Shown here: positions 1 through 7,059 of the stretch, piece after piece
Layout: every line of letters starts with the position of its first letter
How positions within the stretch are numbered: the stretch's first letter is position 1
Assembly: GCA_900313545.1 (NCBI GenBank)
Contig: OMRS01000128.1
Coordinates: 1-10,951 of the forward strand
Direction: 5' to 3'
Length of the DNA: 10,951 nucleotides
Origin: an uncultured Eubacteriales bacterium
GTDB lineage: Bacteria > Bacillota_A > Clostridia > Christensenellales > Aristaeellaceae
Notes under the pieces: model-generated
What the model was told of the DNA's origin: nothing
What the model saw: the letters and a program-made list of their open reading frames with translations, nothing else
The model's database searches: none
Position numbers and translations under genes: made by a program

Positions 1-897
1 CATACCATCAAGGTGGGCAAGCTGCGCCGCTATTTTGATCTCAAGAATTTCACCGACCCTTTCCGGGTCATCTCCGGCTACGCGGAAAGTCTGCGCCTGA
101 TGCGCGAGCTGCGTCCTGATGTGGTTTTCAGCAAAGGCGGATATGTTTCCCTGCCCGTGGTGTATGCGGCCGCCACCTGCCGTATTCCCGTGGTGATCCA
201 TGAAAGCGACCTGACCCCCGGGCTGACCACCAAGCTCTGCGCACCCCTGGCTGTCTCCATCTGCACCACCTTCCCGGAATGTGCCCGCACCCTGGGTGCA
301 AAAGCCCGGCATACCGGCACACCCATCCGGCCCGTGATCTTCAACGGCAGCCGTGAACGGGCCCTTGCCATGACCGGCTTCACGGGGAAAAAACCGGTGC
401 TGCTGATGATGGGCGGATCCCTTGGCGCCCAGACGGTCAACGCCGTGCTGCGCGAATCCCTGCCTGTGCTGCTGACCGACTTTGATGTGCTGCATATCTG
501 CGGCAGGGGGAATCTGGATCCCGACTGCCAGGGCAAACCCGGCTATTTCCAGGTGGAATACCTGAACGAGGAGCTTCGCGACGCCTATGCTCTGGCGGAC
601 ATCCTGCTCTCCCGGGCCGGATCCAATTCCCTGAGTGAGATTCTCGCCGTGCGAAAGCCCGCTCTGCTGATTCCCTACCACAGCGGACGGGGGGACCAGG
701 TCCTCAACGCCGAGTCTCTGCGCAAGCGGGGTCTGGCCAATGTGCTGCCTCAGGGAGAAATGACCGCCTACCGGATGGTGACGGAGCTGCGCAACCTGTA
801 TAACCACCGGGACGTGCTCCAGCGCGAACTGGACCGGCTTCCTGATGCGGACGGCACACAGGCGGTACTGGAGGAAATCCATGCCCACTGCCGCTGA
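1..897 (+). CDS. murG: MurG, UDP-GlcNAc:lipid I GlcNAc transferase (5' end outside window)
   Basis: The product moves N-acetylglucosamine from UDP-GlcNAc onto lipid I (undecaprenyl-PP-MurNAc-pentapeptide) to give lipid II, on the inner face of the membrane in peptidoglycan synthesis. The frame is open from base 1 with no credible start, and only 298 codons are present against roughly 350 to 370 usual for MurG. About 60 N-terminal residues, including the first glycine-rich loop, therefore lie upstream. Visible family marks are GKLRRYFDLKNF just inside the left edge, the FSKGGYVSLPV segment near bases 127 to 162, the GGSLGAQ loop that begins the C-terminal GT-B domain near 412 to 432, and the UDP-GlcNAc-binding stretch SRAGSNSLSEIL then GDQVLNAE near 610 to 711. 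The stop is TGA at 895. mnmG follows after 23 bp and is probably co-transcribed. The family call is secure. Confidence 0.95.
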   Translation, partial: HTIKVGKLRRYFDLKNFTDPFRVISGYAESLRLMRELRPDVVFSKGGYVSLPVVYAAATCRIPVVIHESDLTPGLTTKLCAPLAVSICTTFPECARTLGAKARHTGTPIRPVIFNGSRERALAMTGFTGKKPVLLMMGGSLGAQTVNAVLRESLPVLLTDFDVLHICGRGNLDPDCQGKPGYFQVEYLNEELRDAYALADILLSRAGSNSLSEILAVRKPALLIPYHSGRGDQVLNAESLRKRGLANVLPQGEMTAYRMVTELRNLYNHRDVLQRELDRLPDADGTQAVLEEIHAHCR

Positions 898-920
898 CAG
901 TGAGGAAGGAATAAGAATAC

Positions 921-2840
921 ATGGAAAGTTTTGACATTGTGGTAATCGGAGCAGGCCATGCCGGCTGCGAGGCGGCCCTGGCCTGCTCCCGTCTGGGCCT
1001 GTCCACCCTGCTGCTGACGCTCAATCTCGACAGCATCGCCCTGATGCCCTGCAACCCCGCGATCGGCGGCACCGGCAAGGGGCACCTTGTCCGGGAAGTG
1101 GATGCGCTGGGGGGAGAAATGGGGCTGGCCATCGACGACACCTTTATCCAGTCCAGAATGCTCAATACCGGCAAAGGTCCGGCTGTTCACTCCCTGCGGG
1201 CACAGGCGGACAAGAAAGCCTATCAGGCCAGGATGCGCAGGGTCCTGTATGCCCAGCCCCACCTGACCGTCCGCCAGGGGGAATGCAGCCGGATCCTGCT
1301 GGAGGACGGCGCCATCGCCGGCATCTGCACCTCCACCGGAGCGGAGATTGCCGCCAGGAGCGTCGTGATCTGCTCCGGCGTGTACATGGACAGCCGGATC
1401 ATCATCGGGGAATGCTCCTGGAACGGCGGCCCGCAGGGCCTGCTCTCCTCCACGCACCTGGCCGGTGCCCTTCGGGAGATCGGCCTGCCCCTCCGGCGCT
1501 TCAAGACCGGCACTCCTGCCCGGGTCCACGTGGCCAGTATCGATTTTGACCGGATGACCCCTCAGCCGGGGGATGCGCAGATTGTCCCCTTCTCCTTCAT
1601 GACCGACCGGGAGCTGCGCAACCAGGCCCAGTGCTACCTGACCTACACCGGTGAGGACACCCACCGGCTCATCCGTGAAAACATCCACCGGGCTCCCATG
1701 TACGCCGGTCTCATCCATGGCACCGGGGCGCGCTACTGCCCCTCCATCGAGGACAAGGTGATGCGCTTTGCCGACAAGGACCGGCACCAGCTGTTCCTGG
1801 AGCCTGAAGGGCTGGACACCCCGGAATGGTACGTGCAGGGCCTGTCCACCTCCATGCCGGAGGATGTGCAGGTGCAGATGCTGCACACCATCCCGGGCCT
1901 GGAGCACGCACAGGTGATGCGCCTGGCCTATGCCATTGAATATGAATGCGTGGATCCCCTGCAGCTGCGCGCTGACCTGTCCTGCCGCAGCATCCCCGGC
2001 CTCTATCTGGCCGGACAGATCAACGGGACCAGCGGGTACGAGGAAGCTGCCGGCCAGGGCATTCTGGCGGGCATCAATGCCGCCCGCCACGTGCTGGGAC
2101 AGCCAGGGGTGATTCTGGGCCGCGATCAGGCCTATATCGGGGTTCTGGTGGACGACCTGACCACCAAGGGCACCAATGAACCGTACCGGATGATGACCAG
2201 CCGGTGCGAATACCGTCTGCTGCTGCGTCAGGACAATGCCGACCAGCGCCTCACCGCCCTGGGGCGGGAGATCGGGCTGGTGAGTCCGGAACGATTCGAG
2301 CGCATGGAAGCACGCAGACGCAAGACCGAAGAAGCCCTTCGCCGGCTTTCACACACCTGGATCCCCGTCTCCCCGCAGCTGAATGCCCGGCTGACGGAGC
2401 TCGGGCAGCCGCCCGCTAGCGGAAGCCTCAACGCCGCCGACCTGCTGCGCCGCCCGAGCATCGGCTATGGGGACCTTGAGGGCATCGTCCCGGAGTTTAC
2501 GCCCCTGGAACCGGATATCACCCAGCAGGTGGAAACCGCTCTGCGCTATGAAGGGTACATTGAGAAGCAGAAGCGGCAGGTGGAAGCCTTCCGCCGGGAA
2601 GAAAACCGGCTGCTGCCCCAGAACTTTGACTACATGACCCTGGATGGGCTGCGGATAGAAGCCCGGCAGAAGCTCACCGCACGCCAGCCCCGCTCCATCG
2701 GCGAAGCCAGCCGGATCTCCGGAGTCAGTCCGGGGGATATCGCCGTTCTGATGGTCTTTCTGGCCAGGCGGGATCTGGAGGCACGCCGCGCCAACGGTCC
2801 TTCTCCCCTGCCTGCATCATCCGAAGGAGGTGTCTCTTGA
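921..2840 (+). CDS. mnmG: MnmG (GidA), tRNA uridine-34 5-carboxymethylaminomethyl modification subunit
   Basis: MnmG is the FAD-binding partner of the GTPase MnmE. Together they install the carboxymethylaminomethyl group (or its aminomethyl form) on wobble U34 of certain tRNAs in the cytoplasm. The 639-residue length is normal. The N-terminal Rossmann motif GAGHAG is at residues 10 to 15, CNPAIGG at 44 to 50, and RYCPSIEDK around 271 to 279, with Cys273 aligning to the catalytic Cys277 of the E. coli enzyme. The FAD-contacting segment GTSGYEEAAGQG follows in the second half, and the C-terminal helical region that docks MnmE ends with SIGEASRISGVSPGDIAVL. The ATG at 921 is chosen because GAGGAAGGA lies at 902 to 910 and the Rossmann fold starts at once. 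It sits between murG and a PAP2 phosphatase rather than beside mnmE and rsmG, its common partners. Its TGA stop overlaps the next gene's TTG start. Confidence 0.97.
   Translation: MESFDIVVIGAGHAGCEAALACSRLGLSTLLLTLNLDSIALMPCNPAIGGTGKGHLVREVDALGGEMGLAIDDTFIQSRMLNTGKGPAVHSLRAQADKKAYQARMRRVLYAQPHLTVRQGECSRILLEDGAIAGICTSTGAEIAARSVVICSGVYMDSRIIIGECSWNGGPQGLLSSTHLAGALREIGLPLRRFKTGTPARVHVASIDFDRMTPQPGDAQIVPFSFMTDRELRNQAQCYLTYTGEDTHRLIRENIHRAPMYAGLIHGTGARYCPSIEDKVMRFADKDRHQLFLEPEGLDTPEWYVQGLSTSMPEDVQVQMLHTIPGLEHAQVMRLAYAIEYECVDPLQLRADLSCRSIPGLYLAGQINGTSGYEEAAGQGILAGINAARHVLGQPGVILGRDQAYIGVLVDDLTTKGTNEPYRMMTSRCEYRLLLRQDNADQRLTALGREIGLVSPERFERMEARRRKTEEALRRLSHTWIPVSPQLNARLTELGQPPASGSLNAADLLRRPSIGYGDLEGIVPEFTPLEPDITQQVETALRYEGYIEKQKRQVEAFRREENRLLPQNFDYMTLDGLRIEARQKLTARQPRSIGEASRISGVSPGDIAVLMVFLARRDLEARRANGPSPLPASSEGGVS
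2824..2830 (+). promoter_or_regulatory. Ribosome binding site fixing the TTG start of the PAP2 gene
   Basis: AAGGAGG lies inside the last codons of mnmG, 6 nt before TTG at 2837. It is a near-perfect anti-Shine-Dalgarno match at ideal spacing. This supports the unusual TTG start and the TTGA stop/start overlap with mnmG, and suggests coupled translation. Confidence 0.8.
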
Positions 2841-3778
2841 GTCCTCAAGGTATTGTCTTTGCCTTCCCCTGGGAAGTTGATCTGATCGTCTGGCTTCAGA
2901 CCTTCTTTTCCTCCGGCCTGATTTCCGCCATCTCCGCGCTTTCCGTCATGGGAGAAAGCGTCGTTCTGGCGGTTCTGATGCTCTTCGTCTATCTGTGCTG
3001 GGATAAAAGGCTCGGGCGCTTCGCCGCCCTGTCCCTGATGGCCTCCAATGTATTCGTGACCATGACCAAGGGGCTCGTCCTTCGCCGGCGTCCCTACATG
3101 TCCCATGAATCCATTCAACTGTTCCGCAAGATTGCCCCGAATGCGGACATTCATGATATCGCCGCCCAGGGCTTCTCCTTCCCCAGCAATCATTCCTCGG
3201 CGTCCTCCTCTTTCTTTTGTGCCGTCGCCGTCCGGACGCGAAAAAGACTGACCGTGCTTCTGGCCATCGCGGTTCCCCTGATGGTGGGATTTTCCCGTTT
3301 TGTCGTCGGCGCCCATTACCCCACCGATGTGCTCTTCGGACTGGCCGTGGGGTACCTGTTTCCGGTCCTGTTTCATGCCCTCCTGCGCCGCGGGGTAAAA
3401 ATCGAACGGATTTTCAATTTCTTCATGGCCATCGGACTGCTCGGCGTGCTGTACTGCAGAAACAATGATGCCTATGATTCCCTTGGACTTCTCTGGGGAT
3501 TTGCCATTGCGGACAGACTGCAGGAAAAGTATGTCCGTTTTGAAACAATCCGGGACCCTCTGCGCATCCTGTGCCGGATCATCGGGGCCGGGCTCGTTTA
3601 TCTTCTGAGCTCAATGCTGCTCAAGGCGCTCTTCTCCCTGGCGGGGACCTCCGGAATCCTCCCGCTGCTGCTTCGTGCCGTCCGGTACGCCCTGATCTGT
3701 ATCATGATCATTTTTGTCTACCCCATGATCTTTCCGCTGACCGGGCGGTTCTTTAAGCGCCGTCAGAAGGCTGTCTGA
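2837..3778 (+). CDS. PAP2-family integral membrane phosphatase
   Basis: This 313-residue, strongly hydrophobic protein carries all three signatures of the PAP2/lipid phosphate phosphatase superfamily. They are K78 followed by six residues and R85-P86 (KX6RP), PSNHS at 116 to 120, and S153-R154 followed by H160 and D164 (SRX5HX3D). His119 and His160 would be the acid/base and nucleophile by family analogy. Motif 2 reads PSNH instead of the commoner PSGH. Hydrophobic segments flank the motifs (about 42 to 54, 62 to 77, 138 to 152, 165 to 180), and a further C-terminal membrane region (about 193 to 206, 245 to 268, 273 to 302) makes the protein longer than minimal PAP2 enzymes; it ends in a basic tail, KRRQK. 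The TTG start has a strong ribosome binding site. The substrate is not readable from sequence. Undecaprenyl pyrophosphate recycling is possible given murG upstream, but phosphatidic acid or another lipid phosphate is equally open. Confidence 0.88.
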   Translation: MSPQGIVFAFPWEVDLIVWLQTFFSSGLISAISALSVMGESVVLAVLMLFVYLCWDKRLGRFAALSLMASNVFVTMTKGLVLRRRPYMSHESIQLFRKIAPNADIHDIAAQGFSFPSNHSSASSSFFCAVAVRTRKRLTVLLAIAVPLMVGFSRFVVGAHYPTDVLFGLAVGYLFPVLFHALLRRGVKIERIFNFFMAIGLLGVLYCRNNDAYDSLGLLWGFAIADRLQEKYVRFETIRDPLRILCRIIGAGLVYLLSSMLLKALFSLAGTSGILPLLLRAVRYALICIMIIFVYPMIFPLTGRFFKRRQKAV

Positions 3779-3934
3779 GCCTGCAGCGCCGGAGGGCCGG
3801 AAAACGGCAGGGCACCGTGTCCGGGCATTGGTGGACCCGTCCTGCGGATTCCCGCTGCCGGCTTCTGGCCTGGTCCGCCGGTCCTCCATGGTTGTATCCC
3901 TGGTTCCCGCTCTGTCGCCTTGATGCGCATGGAT

Positions 3935-3963
3935 ATCACCCCGCATCCTGCGGGCCGGGTGAT
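3935..3963. repeat. Interrupted inverted repeat (stem-loop)
   Basis: ATCACC at 3935 to 3940 pairs with GGTGAT at 3958 to 3963. Inside, CCGCA at 3941 to 3945 pairs with TGCGG at 3949 to 3953 around a TCC loop. The 4 nt GCCG at 3954 to 3957 form a one-sided bulge. This gives 11 base pairs in all. No T-run follows on either strand, so it is not an intrinsic terminator. Its role is unknown. Confidence 0.45.
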
Positions 3964-4181
3964 CAGCGCACCCGGAACCCAAGCGGCATGTGACAGATCT
4001 TTTGAAGCTTTTCGGATTCCTGCAAGGCCCGGCGGGGTGACACCGTCTTCTCACACACCGCGTTTTTTCGGGAGCCACGGCAAAAGCAACGCCGCAATGA
4101 TCAGCTGTGCCCCAGGCCTGTAGGCTCAGCATCCTGTCTTTCTTGCCTGAAGCCTCATTTCCCTTCATCACCGCCTTTTGC

Positions 4182-4219
4182 CAAAGCTCCGCTTTGCCCC
4201 CTCCGGGGGTGGGCGTTTT
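4182..4219 (+). terminator. Tandem TCC-loop hairpins plus short T-run; possible terminator of the murG-mnmG-PAP2 unit
   Basis: CAAAGC at 4182 to 4187 pairs with GCTTTG at 4191 to 4196 around a TCC loop. It is directly followed by CCCCC at 4197 to 4201 pairing with GGGGG at 4205 to 4209, again around TCC. A short TTTT run lies at 4216 to 4219, after an intervening TGGGCG. The T-run is weak and displaced, so a terminator role is only a guess. An alternative 5 bp pairing of GGGCG (4211 to 4215) with CGCCC (4225 to 4229) is also possible. The element could instead be a small structured or repeated element. Confidence 0.3.
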
Positions 4220-4320
4220 GATCCCGCCCTGACACTCTGAATGGCACGGCCTTCTCAGCAACCCGTATTACCATTCTTTGTCCAATCGCACAGCCTCACA
4301 GCCTGACGTGCGCCATAAAA

Positions 4321-4347
4321 GAGCCCGGGAAGATGATTCCCGGGCTC
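4321..4347 (-). terminator. Intrinsic terminator, probably bidirectional, between converging units
   Basis: A perfect 11 bp stem is formed by GAGCCCGGGAA (4321 to 4331) and TTCCCGGGCTC (4337 to 4347) around a 5 nt loop. Read on the minus strand it is followed at once by TTTTATGG, a good though short U-tract. It lies 39 bp beyond the stop of the minus-strand gene at 4387. Read on the plus strand it is followed by TTCTTCG, a poorer tract, so it may also stop transcription arriving from the PAP2 side. Confidence 0.85.
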
Positions 4348-4386
4348 TTCTTCGCAGCAGGAGGGACGGCCCTCTGTCACTGGCAT

Positions 4387-6162
4387 TCAGTATTCGTCTT
4401 TCTGAAAATAACGCTTTTGCCGGCTCACCTTGTTCACGTATTCAAGCACATCGGAGAGTGTCGCTCCATAATCCTCCTCCAGCAGGGTCCGGACATTCTC
4501 TTTCATCGGATCCATCTCCGTTTTTCCGTCACGGTACACCACACATGAGAAGAGGCCCAAATCCGAAAACAGTTCCGCAATATGATAATGCTCATCGAAC
4601 CTGTGCACGCTGTGCCGGAGGATCCATTCCCGGAAGGAACAGGTCAGGAAAAGCGGAAGGTTTCTTCCCTCCATGGCATCAAAAAAAGTATCTGCCACAT
4701 CGCTCGTTTCTCCGTGGTTCATGTACGATGTACATGTCCAGACCGCATCTTCCTCCTGCATGGCCTGCCACATCAGCTGTTCATCCGGCGGAAGAGGTTC
4801 CGCGGAAAAGCACACAAACCGTCCAAAGTCTTTCCTCATTTTCTCCGATGCACGGGGGGCATTCTTGACCGTAAACCGGGGATCGTCAAATCCCTCATCC
4901 TCTGGCGCACGATCAATATCAAAACACCAGGAGAGCGTATCTCCGAGTGCCGCATAGTACGACATCGCCTGAACGCGTGTGCGGTAACTCTTGAGGATAT
5001 TCCGGACTCTTTGATCCAGGTTCTTGCGCTGACTGAGTTCCTCCCCGAGTGCCCAGTGACCTTCCACCCCATTGCAGGAGCCTTCCCACCGCATGATGCG
5101 CCATCCTGAAACGGGAGTGAGCGTTTCCAGTTCCTTCAGCTTTTTCGTCATCTCTTTGGGTTCCGGATACTGAGAGGGACGAAGCCATCCCACTGTCGGA
5201 TAACCTGTCTTCATGGCCCTGTCAATCCGGGAGGTATTTCCGGGCTGGAAGAAATGAAGCGTCGCATCCCGCATTTCGGGATACCTGCTCTGTTGGACGT
5301 TCCTCACTTCCCTTGAACCGCTGAGAGAGGCCGCCGTCATTTGCCCGCTGCTGATTTTTTCCATTGCCAGGAGCCGGAGGGATCCGGCATCCCGGTAAAG
5401 CAGCGCATCCTGCTGATAGCGCGTTCCCGTCCGTATCCGGCTGGAGAACCAGGAGTCGGTCATACGGTCTGAATAGTCGTCATGATACAGCGTCACCGTG
5501 ACAGGCACAGACTGGGCGATCACAGACTGCGGAGCATTTCGGTCAATCCATTTTCTGAAAATCCGCTGGCATTCCTCCTCTGTAACAGATGACCAGACCC
5601 TGGAGGTCATCTCTCTGTCCATCTTCTCGCACATGTGGAGCTTCATAGGAAAGTCGTACATGCCATCGTAGTCCAGATGCAGTCCCATTGAGGCAATCAT
5701 TGCGGCACTGAGTTTGATCAGGAATGCCCGCTCTTCCCCCAGCACTTCATCCAGGATTTCCGACATCCCGTTCTCCTCAAAGAACCTCTCCGCCAGAAAT
5801 CCTTTCAGAGGATAGAGGCTTCTTTCGTAGGACAGTCCGTCCAGGGAGACATAGGTCACACCAAAGGCGGCTTCCCGCGCTTTTTCCTCTTCTTCCTTTT
5901 GCCTGGCTCTTTCCTCTTCCGCCTGTCTCCTTTTTTCAGCCGCCTGCTTTTTCTTCTCGACCGCCTCCGGTGTACAATACCAGAAGTAGTTCATATCTGC
6001 GATCATCTTGCCTTCTTCCTCCGAAGGAGATCCGAGGACCATGCACCCCAGGACATGTGTCTCATCCGCATAATAAGGCAAATCCATTTTTCTGGCGTAA
6101 TATCTTCCTGCCTTGTTCAGCTTCGCATATACCGGCACATCCACCAGCTGGTTTTCCGCCAT
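4387..6162 (-). CDS. Transposase-like protein of unknown function (IS1634/IS4-like layout, catalytic residues apparently lost)
   Basis: This 591-residue protein has no function I can name with certainty. Its layout resembles IS1634/IS4-type DDE transposases of Firmicutes. A short N-terminal domain has paired tyrosines (YYARK, then YYADE) and ends in GKMIADMNYFWYCTPE. A highly charged, probably coiled-coil helix spans about 66 to 98. Then come a leucine-rich start of the catalytic region (about 107 to 165), a central part around YHDDYSD (226 to 232), GRFVCFSAEPLPPDEQL (447 to 463), and a C-terminal ILRHSV segment. Where such transposases usually have DxTS, an Asp in a GF/GY segment, and a Glu in a pattern like vExxF, this protein has YHDDYSD, FFQPGNTS and AVWTCTSY. 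The acidic triad therefore looks substituted, judged by eye. AGGAGG lies 10 nt before the ATG and a good terminator follows the stop, so the gene looks expressed. GC is lower than in the trp genes (45, 47 and 55% in three sampled 60-base lines against 63 and 73%). I found no terminal inverted repeats. The open frame is secure; the ancestry is a moderate inference. Confidence 0.6.
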   Translation of the reverse strand: MAENQLVDVPVYAKLNKAGRYYARKMDLPYYADETHVLGCMVLGSPSEEEGKMIADMNYFWYCTPEAVEKKKQAAEKRRQAEEERARQKEEEEKAREAAFGVTYVSLDGLSYERSLYPLKGFLAERFFEENGMSEILDEVLGEERAFLIKLSAAMIASMGLHLDYDGMYDFPMKLHMCEKMDREMTSRVWSSVTEEECQRIFRKWIDRNAPQSVIAQSVPVTVTLYHDDYSDRMTDSWFSSRIRTGTRYQQDALLYRDAGSLRLLAMEKISSGQMTAASLSGSREVRNVQQSRYPEMRDATLHFFQPGNTSRIDRAMKTGYPTVGWLRPSQYPEPKEMTKKLKELETLTPVSGWRIMRWEGSCNGVEGHWALGEELSQRKNLDQRVRNILKSYRTRVQAMSYYAALGDTLSWCFDIDRAPEDEGFDDPRFTVKNAPRASEKMRKDFGRFVCFSAEPLPPDEQLMWQAMQEEDAVWTCTSYMNHGETSDVADTFFDAMEGRNLPLFLTCSFREWILRHSVHRFDEHYHIAELFSDLGLFSCVVYRDGKTEMDPMKENVRTLLEEDYGATLSDVLEYVNKVSRQKRYFQKDEY

Positions 6163-6279
6163 TGATTCTGTTCCTCCTCGACAAATTCATCTCAGCCTGT
6201 CCGTTCCCCATGCCGTTTCATCCGCAGATGAGTCCCGCAGTCCCTGCGCTCCGGCCCCGGCCGTCTTTCATAGAGGGCT

Positions 6280-7059
6280 TTATCCAAGGCAGGAGATTCC
6301 TTCCTTCAGAGAGCGCACATAGTCGCGAACCTTTTCCGGAGCCTGCCTGCCATATTCGGCGATCAGGCGCATGATGGCGCTGCCCACAATGGCCCCGTCG
6401 CTTTTGTCCGCCATCCGCGCAGCCTGCTGCGGCGTGGAAATCCCAAAGCCCACTGCACATGGAATGGAGGTATTCTCCCTCACCAGGGCAACCATGCTGT
6501 CGATGTCCGTGGTGATTTGGCTGCGCACACCCGTCACACCCATGCTGGAGACAATATACAGAAATCCCTCCGCTTCCCTGGCGATCATGGCAATGCGGTC
6601 CTCGCTTGTGGGTGCAATCAGGCTGATCAGGCTCAATCCCCTTGCCCGGCACGCGGGAGCAAATTCCTCTTTCTCCTCAAAGGGCACATCCGGAAGGATC
6701 ATGCCATCCATCCCGGTCTCACTGCACCGGTCACAGAAACGGTCAATCCCGTAAGAGTATACCACATTCGCATAGGTCATAAACACCATGGGGACCTGAA
6801 TCTCCCTGCGCAGCCCCCTGACAAGTTCAAACACCCTGTCCGTGGTCGTGCCGGCTGCCAGGGAGCGCTCATTGGCCGCCTGGATAACCGGTCCCTCAGC
6901 GGTGGGATCCGAGAAGGGAATGCCCAGCTCAATCAGGTCCGCACCGCCTTCCACGGCTGCGCGCACACAGGCGGCGCTCGTGTCCATGTCCGGATCTCCG
7001 CAGGTGATAAAGGCGATGAGCGCCTTGCCGTGATCAAAGGCACCGGAAATCCTATTCAT
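6280..7059 (-). CDS. trpA: Tryptophan synthase alpha subunit
   Basis: TrpA cleaves indole-3-glycerol phosphate to glyceraldehyde 3-phosphate and indole, which passes through a tunnel to TrpB in the alpha2-beta2 complex. I choose the ATG at 7059 because a GGAGG lies 6 nt before it and the family sequence begins with [25 protein letters not shown] longer frame from 7110 would add 17 residues that only re-read trpB. The product has 259 residues, a normal length. The substrate loop [19 protein letters not shown] spans about 42 to 60. Glu44 corresponds to catalytic Glu49 of the enterobacterial enzyme. Glu55 (codon 6895 to 6897) stands where Asp60 is usual. Phosphate-binding glycines appear in GFGIST and GAIVGSAIM near the C terminus. 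The start overlaps the trpB end by 8 nt. It is the last trp gene here, with no clear terminator after its TAA. Confidence 0.95.
   Translation of the reverse strand: MNRISGAFDHGKALIAFITCGDPDMDTSAACVRAAVEGGADLIELGIPFSDPTAEGPVIQAANERSLAAGTTTDRVFELVRGLRREIQVPMVFMTYANVVYSYGIDRFCDRCSETGMDGMILPDVPFEEKEEFAPACRARGLSLISLIAPTSEDRIAMIAREAEGFLYIVSSMGVTGVRSQITTDIDSMVALVRENTSIPCAVGFGISTPQQAARMADKSDGAIVGSAIMRLIAEYGRQAPEKVRDYVRSLKEGISCLG

Larger units (their letters stand above)
3779..4320. other. Intergenic stretch without a convincing gene, carrying hairpins
   Basis: About 540 bp separate the PAP2 stop from the terminator hairpin of the converging minus-strand gene. The open frames here show no recognisable family, lack good ribosome binding sites, or run antisense into PAP2. 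Structured elements seen are a stem-loop at 3935 to 3963 and two adjoining TCC-loop hairpins at 4182 to 4209; both are listed separately. I see no tRNA, rRNA or CRISPR array. A degraded gene or a small structured RNA cannot be excluded. Confidence 0.6.

Noticed and set aside
768..2090. Long minus-strand open frame (440 codons) opposite mnmG
   Set aside because: It is antisense to an unmistakable mnmG, and its His/Gly/Ala/Arg-rich composition is typical of a shadow frame in GC-rich DNA.
3920..4123. Plus-strand small open frame (67 codons) in the intergenic gap
   Set aside because: There is no ribosome binding site, it crosses the 3935 to 3963 stem-loop, and the sequence looks random.
3611..4261. 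Minus-strand open frame (216 codons) spanning the gap and the PAP2 3' end
   Set aside because: It overlaps the real PAP2 gene antisense, has no recognisable motif, and reads straight through the hairpin DNA.
4321..6250. Complete insertion sequence with terminal inverted repeats around the transposase-like gene
   Set aside because: I compared both flanks by eye and found no matching inverted ends or target-site duplication; the hairpin at 4321 behaves as a terminator.
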